Source: Ralstonia sp. UBA689 (GTDB taxonomy: Bacteria; Pseudomonadota; Gammaproteobacteria; Burkholderiales; Burkholderiaceae). From it: a stretch of DNA of 64,000 nucleotides. Numbering within the stretch: position 1 is the first letter of the stretch; every line of letters begins with the position of its first letter. A program made the position numbers and the translations under genes. The stretch is taken from assembly GCF_002298975.1 (NCBI RefSeq), contig NZ_DBMV01000024.1, positions 155,209 through 219,208 on the forward strand, read 5' to 3'. Under the pieces are notes generated by a model that was given only the letters and a program-made list of their open reading frames with translations, ran no database searches and had not been told where the DNA came from. This document shows, piece by piece, positions 16,091 to 23,178 of the stretch.

Positions 16091-16360
16091 TCAGTGCTGC
16101 CAGCTCAGCGTCAACTGGTCGTCGTCTTCGTCGATATGGCCCGAGAGCGTGACGAGGTTGACGTGTAGTTGCTGAAGGTCGAAGGGCCGGCCGGTCTGCT
16201 CTTCAATGGTTTCGCGGCGGATGGTCAGCCGCCCCGGGGCGTCGATCTTGACCAGGCCCGTGGGGTACGTGACAACGGCCTGTGGGTTGTCGGTCACGAT
16301 GGCCTCGATCACAGGGCGCGACTCCTCGTTGGCCTGGAAGGCGATGAAGACTTGAGACAT
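16091..16360 (-). CDS. dmpM: Phenol hydroxylase effector (coupling) protein P2
   Basis: The 89-residue cofactor-less regulatory protein (M-S-Q-V-F-I-A-F-Q-A-N-E-E-S-R) is of the MmoB/DmpM family. It binds near the diiron active site and gates substrate and oxygen access. I chose the ATG at 16360 rather than an in-frame codon five residues upstream, because the family begins M-S-x-V-F-I-A. The TbuV protein (20539-20853) is its counterpart in the toluene system. Confidence 0.93.
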   Translation of the reverse strand: MSQVFIAFQANEESRPVIEAIVTDNPQAVVTYPTGLVKIDAPGRLTIRRETIEEQTGRPFDLQQLHVNLVTLSGHIDEDDDQLTLSWQH

Positions 16361-16395
16361 GGGTTTCCTCTGCAAGCAATCGGAAGAAGGAGAAT

Positions 16396-17403
16396 TCAGA
16401 GCGACAGGCCAAGCTTGGCCGCGCGCGCATCAAGCGCGGCGCGCACTTCGCCCAGTGCCGCGGCGCCGTGCTCGCCCAATGCCATCTCGGCGACCGGTGC
16501 CAGCGCAGCCTGAGCGTGGTCTGCCCACTGTGCGAACCACTGCGAGAGCAACGCGCGGTTGCCGGCGGCTTCCGGCTCCGGCGCATTCGCCATGGTCTTG
16601 ATGACAGCGTCGATCCAGCGCGCGGTTTCGTCGTGCCACTCGGGCATGAAGCTGGTCAGGATGGCCACGGCCGTACCGCCTTGCAGCGCGAGGTGGTCGT
16701 CGACGAAGTGGCCGTAGATGAGCGGATACAGCAGACCGTCCAGCACGAGGTTCTGTGCCACGAACAGCTCGACCGGGTCCTGCACCACGAAGCTGTCTTC
16801 CACGTAGCGTCGCAGGCCTTGCCAGCGCGGGTCTTCGAGCCAGGCGCGCTTGCCGGCATCGAGCACCGCCGGCTCATCCAGCGCCAGCGCCAGGCGGGTG
16901 ATCAGTTGCGCGATCCCGAGGTCGTCCATGGCATGGAACATCGCGGGGGCGGTGAAGACCGTGCCGTAGCCATACGCGCAGATCGACGCGTTGTTCATGT
17001 TGGCGCCCCAGGCCACGTGGCGCAGTGGCAGCAGCACCTGCAGCGCGCGGTCGCGCAGCGTGTCGCCCATCGCAGAAGCCAGCCCGCGCGATTCGACAAA
17101 CTGGAAGTTGGCTTCCACCGCCTCCTGCTGGCGGGCGCGGGTCATGGTCCAGGTGGCGTAATAGAACTGGCGCGGGTCCTTCAGGGCTTGCCAGTCGGCG
17201 AGGCGGATGCGGCTGCGGCCCGCGTCGTACAACTCGTGCGCCGGGTCCCACGTCGGGCGATAGTGAAAGTTCGCCGTGGACTGCGCACCGTAAGTCGCCT
17301 CCTGGTAACGCGTGGCGGCCTTGCCCTCACCGATGAGTCGGGCAACGTGGGCGAAGGTCTGCCGCAGCGGCGTGATCTCGCGGGCCTGCAGGTCGATATT
17401 CAT
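16396..17403 (-). CDS. dmpL: Phenol hydroxylase beta subunit P1
   Basis: The 335-residue ferritin-like subunit lacks the ExxH diiron ligands of the alpha subunit (R-L-I-G-E-G-K-A-A-T-R-Y near 20, T-W-D-P-A-H-E-L-Y near 50, N-M-N-N-A-S-I near 140). It pairs with DmpN in the oxygenase core and is close to the DmpL length (331). It is followed by dmpM after 35 bp and preceded by dmpK after 55 bp. Confidence 0.95.
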   Translation of the reverse strand: MNIDLQAREITPLRQTFAHVARLIGEGKAATRYQEATYGAQSTANFHYRPTWDPAHELYDAGRSRIRLADWQALKDPRQFYYATWTMTRARQQEAVEANFQFVESRGLASAMGDTLRDRALQVLLPLRHVAWGANMNNASICAYGYGTVFTAPAMFHAMDDLGIAQLITRLALALDEPAVLDAGKRAWLEDPRWQGLRRYVEDSFVVQDPVELFVAQNLVLDGLLYPLIYGHFVDDHLALQGGTAVAILTSFMPEWHDETARWIDAVIKTMANAPEPEAAGNRALLSQWFAQWADHAQAALAPVAEMALGEHGAAALGEVRAALDARAAKLGLSL

Positions 17404-17458
17404 GCGGGTTGTCTCCTGGGTGTTTTATTGGATGGGGCTGTGGACGGTCTGCGCCGCC

Positions 17459-17668
17459 TCAGGAATCGAGCCTTGTCACCTGGTGGCGCTCACAGAACGC
17501 TGTGAAGGCTGGCTCCGGCAGCAGCAAGTCCACGCTCAACTCGGGCCAGCCGATGGCGAACTCGAAGCTCACCAACCCATCGCTGCGCCGCTCGATGCGA
17601 TTCACGTATTTGCGCGTGATGTCGACGATGGGCATCTCGTCGGAAGGCGTGGTGAGTTGAGTGGTCAT
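17459..17668 (-). CDS. dmpK: Phenol hydroxylase assembly protein P0
   Basis: The 69-residue DmpK-type protein (K-Y-V-N-R-I-E-R-R-S-D-G-L-V-S-F-E-F near the middle) helps load iron or assemble the apo-oxygenase in P. putida CF600 and is not part of the final enzyme. It is shorter than the 92-residue CF600 protein. The ATG at 17668 lies about 60 bp downstream of the predicted sigma-54 start site. A longer in-frame extension would run through that promoter and was rejected. Confidence 0.85.
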   Translation of the reverse strand: MTTQLTTPSDEMPIVDITRKYVNRIERRSDGLVSFEFAIGWPELSVDLLLPEPAFTAFCERHQVTRLDS

Positions 17669-17737
17669 GGGCGTGTCCGCTGTTGGAATCAGGATTGCGA
17701 CCAGCGCAGAGCTGTTGCGCGGTGACGGCTCATCCTT

Positions 17738-17753
17738 TGCAGAAGCTGTGCCA
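17738..17753 (-). promoter_or_regulatory. Sigma-54 promoter of the phenol operon (Po-type)
   Basis: Read on the minus strand this is TGGCACAGCTTCTGCA, with GG and GC doublets at the correct 10-bp separation; it deviates from TGGCAC-N5-TTGCA at a single base. The predicted start is near 17726, giving a leader of about 60 nt to dmpK. Activation by the DmpR-like protein (or TbuT) with phenols is inferred from known Po regulation. Confidence 0.85.
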
Positions 17754-17774
17754 GCCATCCACCATTCGCCCAAA

Positions 17775-17804
17775 AATCTCGATATTTACAGGGAAAACCC
17801 CGAG
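17775..17804 (-). promoter_or_regulatory. 30-bp block shared with the tbuX promoter
   Basis: AATCTCGATATTT, two bases, then AGGGAAAACC and CGAG. The same sequence occurs at 26569-26598 with only three mismatches, and in both places it begins 21 bp beyond the upstream edge of the sigma-54 box. Its position between activator sites and promoter is where IHF binds in the Po and Pu promoters. The minus strand contains TATCGAGATTTTT, a rough IHF match. Confidence 0.6.
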
Positions 17805-17884
17805 CACAACGTAGCCTTTATGCTGTGCCACGCACGCCAAAAGTGGTGCTGAATGCCCCTGACACTTGTTGATCAGGCAGCCTA

Positions 17885-17928
17885 ATTGATGATTTGATGC
17901 GACCGCGTGGGGTTGATTTGATCAAATC
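17885..17928. promoter_or_regulatory. Upstream activator sites for the phenol operon
   Basis: GATTTGATCAAATC (17915-17928) is a perfect 14-bp palindrome, and a degenerate copy (ATTGATGATTTGATGC) lies at 17885-17900. They sit 130-190 bp upstream of the dmpK sigma-54 box, the usual distance for enhancer sites of DmpR/XylR-type activators, whose sites are built from TTGATCAA-like half sites. Confidence 0.6.
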
Positions 17929-18080
17929 GTCGAGTCGCTCAGGCTCTGGAAAGCCAGGGCGCGGGTAGCGCTCCATTCCATCTACATCGAGATTGAATGG
18001 TGTCTCTTGCAAGTTCGGCACAGTGGAAGACCGTCACTCAGTACCTTTCCCTCACTCGTGGATAGGACTTATCTCACGGC

Positions 18081-18154
18081 AATCTCGATTCTCGAGATTC
18101 TTATCAATTGATGAAACCGACTAGCGAAAGAGAAGCCGCCTGATCTGATCAAAA
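18081..18154. promoter_or_regulatory. Upstream activator sites for the toluene operon
   Basis: Three dyads lie here. AATCTCGA-TTC-TCGAGATT has perfect 8-bp arms at 18081-18099. The 10-bp palindrome ATCAATTGAT is at 18103-18112, and TGATCTGATCAAAA is at 18141-18154. ATCAATTGAT recurs at 26717-26726 before the DmpR-like gene. The distance to the tbuA1 sigma-54 box (130-200 bp) suits TbuT binding. Confidence 0.55.
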
Positions 18155-18283
18155 ACTCAAATCGCAACGCGCCGCGCCCCTTCTGCACTGCAACCAAGCA
18201 ACGCAAAAGCTGGCGTGCGGAGTCCGTGGCTACGGAAAATCTCGGGATTCTGCACTGCACCAACCCGCTGGAAACGCACCGGT

Positions 18284-18299
18284 TGGCACCATGCTTGCA
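18284..18299 (+). promoter_or_regulatory. Sigma-54 promoter of the toluene monooxygenase operon
   Basis: TGGCACCATGCTTGCA is a perfect match to the TGGCAC-N5-TTGCA consensus. The expected start is near 18311, 75 nt before the tbuA1 start codon. The PKO1 tbuA1 promoter is known to be sigma-54 dependent and activated by TbuT; this is the same arrangement. Confidence 0.92.
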
Positions 18300-18385
18300 A
18301 TTGAGGTTGCGCCCCGGCGTGGATGCAACCCCGCACGGAGGCCGCAAAGCAAAAGCACGAGAGACCCCACCAAGGAGACATCACC

Positions 18386-19891
18386 ATGGCGTTACTGGAA
18401 CGCGCTGCGTGGTACGACATTGCACGCACGACCAACTGGACACCGAGCTACGTAGCCGAGTCTGAGCTCTTCCCCGAAGTCATGACCGGGGCGCGGGGCG
18501 TACCGATGCAGACCTGGGAAACCTACGACGAGCCATACAAGACGTCGTACCCCGAATACGTCCGCATCCAGCGAGAAAAGGATGCCGGCGCGTATTCGGT
18601 CAAGGCCGCGCTCGAACGCAGCCGCATGTTCGAAGACGCCGATCCGGGCTGGCTGTCGATCCTGAAAGCGCACTATGGCGCCATCGCACTCGGCGAATAC
18701 GCCGCGATGAGCGCAGAGGCGCGCATGGCGCGATTCGGCCGGGCGCCGGGTATGCGCAACATGGCCACGTTCGGCATGCTCGACGAAAACCGGCACGGCC
18801 AACTGCAGTTGTACTTCCCGCACGACTACTGCCCCAAAGACCGGCAGTTCGATTGGGCGCACAAGGCGTATCACACCAACGAGTGGGGCGCGATTGCGGC
18901 ACGCAGCACGTTTGATGATCTGTTCATGTCGCGCAGCGCGCTCGACATTGCGATCATGCTCACGTTCGCGTTCGAAACCGGCTTCACGAACATGCAGTTC
19001 CTCGGCCTCGCCGCCGACGCTGCAGAGGCGGGCGATTTCACCTTTGCCAGCCTGATCTCGAGCATCCAGACCGACGAGTCGCGACACGCCCAGATTGGTG
19101 GTCCGGCGCTGCAGATCCTGATCGCCAACGGCCGCAAGGAACAAGCGCAAAAGCTCGTCGACATCGCCATCGCACGGGCTTGGCGGCTGTTCTCACTGCT
19201 CACCGGAACCTCCATGGACTATGCGACGCCGCTGCACCATCGCAAGGAGTCGTTCAAGGAGTTCATGAAGGAATGGATCGTCGGCCAGTTCGAACGCACA
19301 TTGATCGACCTTGGCCTGGATCTGCCCTGGTACTGGGACCAGATGATCAATGAGTTCGATTACCAGCACCATGCCTACCAGATGGGCATCTGGTTCTGGC
19401 GCCCGACGATCTGGTGGAATCCGGCCGCCGGCATGACGCCCGATTGCCGCGACTGGCTTGAAGAGAAGTACCCCGGCTGGAATGACACGTTCGGCAAGGC
19501 GTGGGACGTCATCATCGACAACCTGGTTGCTGGCAAGCCTGAGCTGACCGTGCCCGAGACATTGCCGATCGTCTGCAACATGAGCCAGTTGCCCATCTGT
19601 GCAGTTCCAGGCAACGGCTGGAACGTGAAGGACTACCCGCTCGACTACAAGGGCCGCACGTACCACTTCAATTCCGAAATCGACCGCTGGGTGTTCCAGC
19701 AAGACCCCGTTCGCTACCGCGACCACCTATCCCTGGTCGACCGCTTCCTCGCGGGACAGATTCAACCACCCGACCTGATGGGCGCGCTCAAGTACATGAA
19801 CCTCGCCCCTGGCGAGACCGGCGACGACGCCCATCAATACGCGTGGGTCGAGGCCTACCGCAATCAGCGCTATCAGAAGAAGGCCGCTTGA
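18386..19891 (+). CDS. tbuA1: Toluene monooxygenase alpha (diiron) subunit
   Basis: The 501-residue protein carries diiron ligands at exactly the T4MO positions: Glu104, Glu134, His137 (D-E-N-R-H), Glu197, Glu231, His234 (D-E-S-R-H). Residues known to steer regiospecificity are Ile100, Gly103 and Ala107, and Thr201 is present. It hydroxylates the toluene ring with the beta and gamma subunits, Rieske ferredoxin, effector and reductase encoded downstream. AAGGAG precedes the ATG at 18386; an in-frame extension of 21 codons was rejected. Whether the product is ortho-, meta- or para-cresol cannot be read from sequence alone. Confidence 0.96.
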   Translation: MALLERAAWYDIARTTNWTPSYVAESELFPEVMTGARGVPMQTWETYDEPYKTSYPEYVRIQREKDAGAYSVKAALERSRMFEDADPGWLSILKAHYGAIALGEYAAMSAEARMARFGRAPGMRNMATFGMLDENRHGQLQLYFPHDYCPKDRQFDWAHKAYHTNEWGAIAARSTFDDLFMSRSALDIAIMLTFAFETGFTNMQFLGLAADAAEAGDFTFASLISSIQTDESRHAQIGGPALQILIANGRKEQAQKLVDIAIARAWRLFSLLTGTSMDYATPLHHRKESFKEFMKEWIVGQFERTLIDLGLDLPWYWDQMINEFDYQHHAYQMGIWFWRPTIWWNPAAGMTPDCRDWLEEKYPGWNDTFGKAWDVIIDNLVAGKPELTVPETLPIVCNMSQLPICAVPGNGWNVKDYPLDYKGRTYHFNSEIDRWVFQQDPVRYRDHLSLVDRFLAGQIQPPDLMGALKYMNLAPGETGDDAHQYAWVEAYRNQRYQKKAA

Positions 19892-19915
19892 GGCGGTCAG
19901 CAAACGGAGGATGAC

Positions 19916-20176
19916 ATGGCACTTTTTCCTGTGATTTCCAATTTCCAGTACGACTTCGTGCTGCAACTCGTCGCCGTCGACACCGAGAACACGATGGACG
20001 AGGTGGCCGCTGCTGCCGCACACCATTCGGTCGGCCGTCGCGTGGCGCCACAGCCCGGCAAGGTCGTCCGGGTCAGGCGCCAGGGCGGCGAACAGTTCTA
20101 CCCGCGCGGCGCCAAGCTGGCGGAGACCGACATCAAACCGATGGAAGCACTTGAGTTCATCTTTTGCGATGCATGA
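19916..20176 (+). CDS. tbuU: Toluene monooxygenase gamma subunit
   Basis: The 86-residue TmoB/TbuU-type protein (M-A-L-F-P-V-I-S-N-F-Q-Y-D-F-V-L-Q-L-V) has a ubiquitin-like fold in known structures. It binds the alpha subunit in the hydroxylase core. GGAGG lies 24 bp after the tbuA1 stop and just before the ATG. An ATG five bases earlier is in a different frame. Confidence 0.93.
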   Translation: MALFPVISNFQYDFVLQLVAVDTENTMDEVAAAAAHHSVGRRVAPQPGKVVRVRRQGGEQFYPRGAKLAETDIKPMEALEFIFCDA

Positions 20177-20183
20177 GGCAGCT

Positions 20184-20519
20184 ATGAATTTCCACAAAGT
20201 CTGCACGCTCGACGAGCTTTGGGAAGGCGACATGACCGAGGTCGAAGTGGACGGCCACGTGATCGTGCTTGTCCGCCCCGAAGGAGGCGAGCCGCGCGCC
20301 TTCCAGGGCATCTGCCCGCACCAGGACATTCCGCTTGTGGAGGGCAAGTTCGACGGTCGCGTGCTGATGTGCCGCGCGCATCAATGGACTTTCGATGCGA
20401 ACACCGGCAAGGGCATCAACCCTGGCGGCTGCCGCCTGGCCGAATACGCCTTGAAGGTCGAGGGCGACGACATCTTCGTCGCAGTCGAAGGCGTTGAGCC
20501 CCTCTTCACCAATTGCTGA
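20184..20519 (+). CDS. tbuB: Rieske-type [2Fe-2S] ferredoxin of toluene monooxygenase
   Basis: The 111-residue protein has Rieske ligands Cys44-Pro-His46 (G-I-C-P-H-Q) and Cys63/His66 (C-R-A-H-Q-W). It shuttles electrons from the TbuC reductase to the diiron hydroxylase, a step the divergent phenol hydroxylase does without. I chose the ATG at 20184, 7 bp after the tbuU stop; an upstream in-frame start would overlap tbuU. Confidence 0.95.
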   Translation: MNFHKVCTLDELWEGDMTEVEVDGHVIVLVRPEGGEPRAFQGICPHQDIPLVEGKFDGRVLMCRAHQWTFDANTGKGINPGGCRLAEYALKVEGDDIFVAVEGVEPLFTNC

Positions 20520-20538
20520 CACCGCCCAGGAACACACC

Positions 20539-20853
20539 ATGAGTATCGACAACACCGCCGATGCGTATCGCAACAACCGCGTCGGCCCCGTGCTGCGCGC
20601 GAGCAGCATCACGGACGGCGTCATTGAGGCCGCGCAGGAAGACAACCCGGGCAAGAACATCCGCATCGACGACAAGCTCGCCTACGTGCGCATCGACACC
20701 GACGGCGAGCTGATTCTACGCCGCGCCACGCTGGAGGCCGCTCTGGGCCGGCCGTTCAAGATGTCCGAGCTTGAAGTCAATCTCAGCTCGTTTGCCGGCC
20801 GCATTGAAACGACGGATGACTACGTCCGCTTCTACTACGAAAAAACGCTGTAA
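20539..20853 (+). CDS. tbuV: Toluene monooxygenase effector protein
   Basis: The 104-residue TmoD/TbuV-type coupling protein is a homologue of DmpM and lacks cofactors. Conserved features are G-P-V-L-R near residue 15 and the A-Y-V-R-I-D-T-D-G-E-L near 48. It binds the hydroxylase to raise rate and selectivity. The start at 20539 gives the family N-terminus; a frame extension into tbuB was discarded. Confidence 0.93.
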   Translation: MSIDNTADAYRNNRVGPVLRASSITDGVIEAAQEDNPGKNIRIDDKLAYVRIDTDGELILRRATLEAALGRPFKMSELEVNLSSFAGRIETTDDYVRFYYEKTL

Positions 20854-20865
20854 TCGGAGACAAGC

Positions 20866-21855
20866 ATGACCACGCAACCCGAAGCTCTGAAGCCGCTCAA
20901 GACCTGGAGCCACCTGGCCGCGCGCCGACGCAAGCCAAGCGAGTACGAAATCGTCTCGACCAACCTGCACTACACCACGGACAACCCCGACGCGCCGTTC
21001 GAACTCGACCCGAACTTCGAAATGGCACAGTGGTTCAAGCGGAACCGCAACGCGTCTCCCCTGACGCACCCCGACTGGAACGCGTTTCGCGATCCGGACG
21101 AACTGGTCTACCGCACCTACAACATGCTGCAAGACGGCCAGGAAACCTATGTGTTCGGGTTGCTCGATCAATTCTCGGAGCGGGGCCACGATGCCATGCT
21201 CGAACGCACCTGGGCCGGCACGCTGGCGCGCATGTACACGCCTGCGCGCTACCTGTTCCACGCGCTGCAGATGGGCTCGGCCTATCTGACGCAGTTGGCA
21301 CCGGCCTCGACCATCTCCAACTGCGCCGCATACCAGACCGCCGATTCGTTGCGTTGGCTGACGCACACCGCGTACCGCACCAAGGAGTTGTCGCAGACCT
21401 TCAGCGACCTCGGCTTCGGCAGCGACGAGCGCCAATACTGGGAGCAGGACCCTGCATGGCAAGGCTGGCGCAAACTGGTCGAACACGCTCTGGTGGCATG
21501 GGACTGGGCAGAGAGCTTCGTTGCTCTGAGCCTGGTCGTACGGCCGGCCGTGGAGGAAGCCGTATTGCGCAGCCTTGGCGAAGCGGCACGGCACAACGGC
21601 GACACCTTGCTGGGCCTGCTGACCGACGCCCAACTAGCCGACGCCCAACGGCATCGGCGCTGGGCCGCCGCGCTCGTTCGCATGGCCCTCGAGCAGCCGG
21701 GTAACCGCGACGTCCTGACCGGTTGGCTGGACAAGTGGGAGCCCTTGGCAGACGACGCAATCGCCGCGTATTGCGCGGCCCTGCCTGATGCTCCCGCGGC
21801 ACAGGCGCGCGCAACGGCAGCAGTGCGCGAGTTCCGGCACAGCATCGGCCTGTGA
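20866..21855 (+). CDS. tbuA2: Toluene monooxygenase beta subunit
   Basis: The 329-residue ferritin-like TmoE/TbuA2 subunit begins M-T-T-Q-P-E-A-L-K-P-L-K-T-W-S-H-L, contains Y-E-I-V-S-T-N-L-H-Y, and has no ExxH diiron pair. It forms the (alpha-beta-gamma)2 hydroxylase with TbuA1 and TbuU. It starts 12 bp after tbuV and is preceded by GGAGA. Confidence 0.95.
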   Translation: MTTQPEALKPLKTWSHLAARRRKPSEYEIVSTNLHYTTDNPDAPFELDPNFEMAQWFKRNRNASPLTHPDWNAFRDPDELVYRTYNMLQDGQETYVFGLLDQFSERGHDAMLERTWAGTLARMYTPARYLFHALQMGSAYLTQLAPASTISNCAAYQTADSLRWLTHTAYRTKELSQTFSDLGFGSDERQYWEQDPAWQGWRKLVEHALVAWDWAESFVALSLVVRPAVEEAVLRSLGEAARHNGDTLLGLLTDAQLADAQRHRRWAAALVRMALEQPGNRDVLTGWLDKWEPLADDAIAAYCAALPDAPAAQARATAAVREFRHSIGL

Positions 21856-21919
21856 AGCAAGACAGCCCAGGCGACATCAGTCAATCCAATCCATGGCCAA
21901 CGACATATCGGAACCGGTT

Positions 21920-22924
21920 ATGAAACACCAGATAACCATCGAGGGCGGTGCGGCATTTTCCGTCGCTGCAGACGAAGACACCTTATTGCGAGGCGCATTG
22001 CGTGCCGGAATTGCCCTCCCGCACGAATGCAGCGTCGGCGGCTGCGGCGCCTGTCGCTTCGACCTGCTATCGGGTCTCGTAGAGTCGATCTGGCCAGATG
22101 CGCCTGGGCTGTCCGAGCGCGACCGCAAGCGCGGCAGACACCTCGCTTGCCAGTCGCGGCCGTTGGGTGATTGCACGATACGCGTACGCTGCGACGCGGC
22201 TTACCGCCCGGTGGTTCCACCCGGCCGCTGGCCTGCCCAATTGCAGGCCAGGCGGGCGCTGACCCCGGACATGAGCGAATTCACGTTCCAGGTTCCGGCC
22301 ACCGCAGAATTTCGCCCCGGCCAGTACGCACTGCTTTATCCACCGCATGTGTCCGGCGCGCGCGCGTACTCCATGTCCAACCTGCCCAATGAAGATGGCA
22401 TCTGGAAGTTCGTGATTCGACGCGTTCCGGGCGGTGCTGGCAGCAACGCGCTGTTCGATGACGTTGAGATCGGCCAAAGCATCACCCTCGACGGTCCATA
22501 TGGACACGCTCACCTGCGCGAGGAAAGTGCGCGCGACATCGTCTGCATCGCGGGCGGGTCCGGACTTGCACCGATGCTGTCGGTCGCACGCGGGGCGCTG
22601 TCTCAGGATGGAGCCAGGCGCGTCCACTTCTTTTACGGGGCGCGCTCACAGGCTGACCTCGGCGCCATGGCCGCGCTGGAAGACCTCGCGCAGGACAACC
22701 GCCTCGCGCTCTCAGTGGTGCTGTCGGCGCCCGAGGCTGCAGTCGCCTGGCAGGGTCCGACCGGCTTCGTGCACACCGAGGTCGAGCGAACGCTGGCAAC
22801 GCCGTTGGATCGCTTCGAGTTCTATTTTGCGGGCCCTCCGCCCATGATCGAAGCCATGCAGAAGTTGCTGATGCACGAACACCAGGTGCCATTCGATCAG
22901 ATTCATTTCGACCGCTTCGTCTAA
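21920..22924 (+). CDS. tbuC: Toluene monooxygenase NADH reductase
   Basis: The 334-residue reductase has ferredoxin-domain ligands Cys37, Cys42, Cys45 and Cys77, an FAD motif (R-A-Y-S-M-S-N near 150) and an NAD motif (A-G-G-S-G-L-A-P near 213). It moves electrons from NADH to the Rieske protein. Two starts are possible: ATG 21920 (M-K-H-Q-I-T), nearest to TmoF in length, or ATG 21893 nine codons earlier; neither has a strong ribosome site. It is the last structural gene of the operon; no terminator separates it from tbuT. Confidence 0.93.
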   Translation: MKHQITIEGGAAFSVAADEDTLLRGALRAGIALPHECSVGGCGACRFDLLSGLVESIWPDAPGLSERDRKRGRHLACQSRPLGDCTIRVRCDAAYRPVVPPGRWPAQLQARRALTPDMSEFTFQVPATAEFRPGQYALLYPPHVSGARAYSMSNLPNEDGIWKFVIRRVPGGAGSNALFDDVEIGQSITLDGPYGHAHLREESARDIVCIAGGSGLAPMLSVARGALSQDGARRVHFFYGARSQADLGAMAALEDLAQDNRLALSVVLSAPEAAVAWQGPTGFVHTEVERTLATPLDRFEFYFAGPPPMIEAMQKLLMHEHQVPFDQIHFDRFV

Positions 22925-23178
22925 GCCCGAACCCGTTTGACGCAATCCCGAGTGCGGCAACGCGACGCGCACAGCACAGCATCGCCGATGGATTTGACGG
23001 ATTCGCCATGTCGCGTACTTTTACCAATCGCCATATCTGGAAGCTGGGGATAAGCTCACTCGATCGAACCTTATATGGCATTCGCGCACCGGCCGACGAT
23101 CACCGTCGAGCCGTTCCGCGCGATAGCCAACTGCGCACAGGTGCGGCAGCAACCCATTCGGCCGCGATCGAGGAAACC

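Larger units (their letters stand above)
17669..18385. promoter_or_regulatory. Divergent control region between phenol and toluene operons
   Basis: 717 bp without a supported gene. From left to right it holds the dmpK sigma-54 promoter (17738-17753, minus), a 30-bp block shared with tbuX (17775-17804), palindromic activator sites for dmpK (17885-17928), palindromes for tbuA1 (18081-18154) and the tbuA1 sigma-54 promoter (18284-18299, plus). The elements are listed separately. Confidence 0.75.

Noticed and set aside
17825..17840. TGGCAC on the minus strand near 17830 as a second sigma-54 promoter
   Set aside because: The following GC doublet is two bases too far (GG to GC spacing wrong), unlike the box at 17738-17753.
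17818..18021. 67-codon minus-strand frame in the dmpK-tbuA1 control region
   Set aside because: It overlaps the activator palindromes, has no ribosome site and no recognisable domain.
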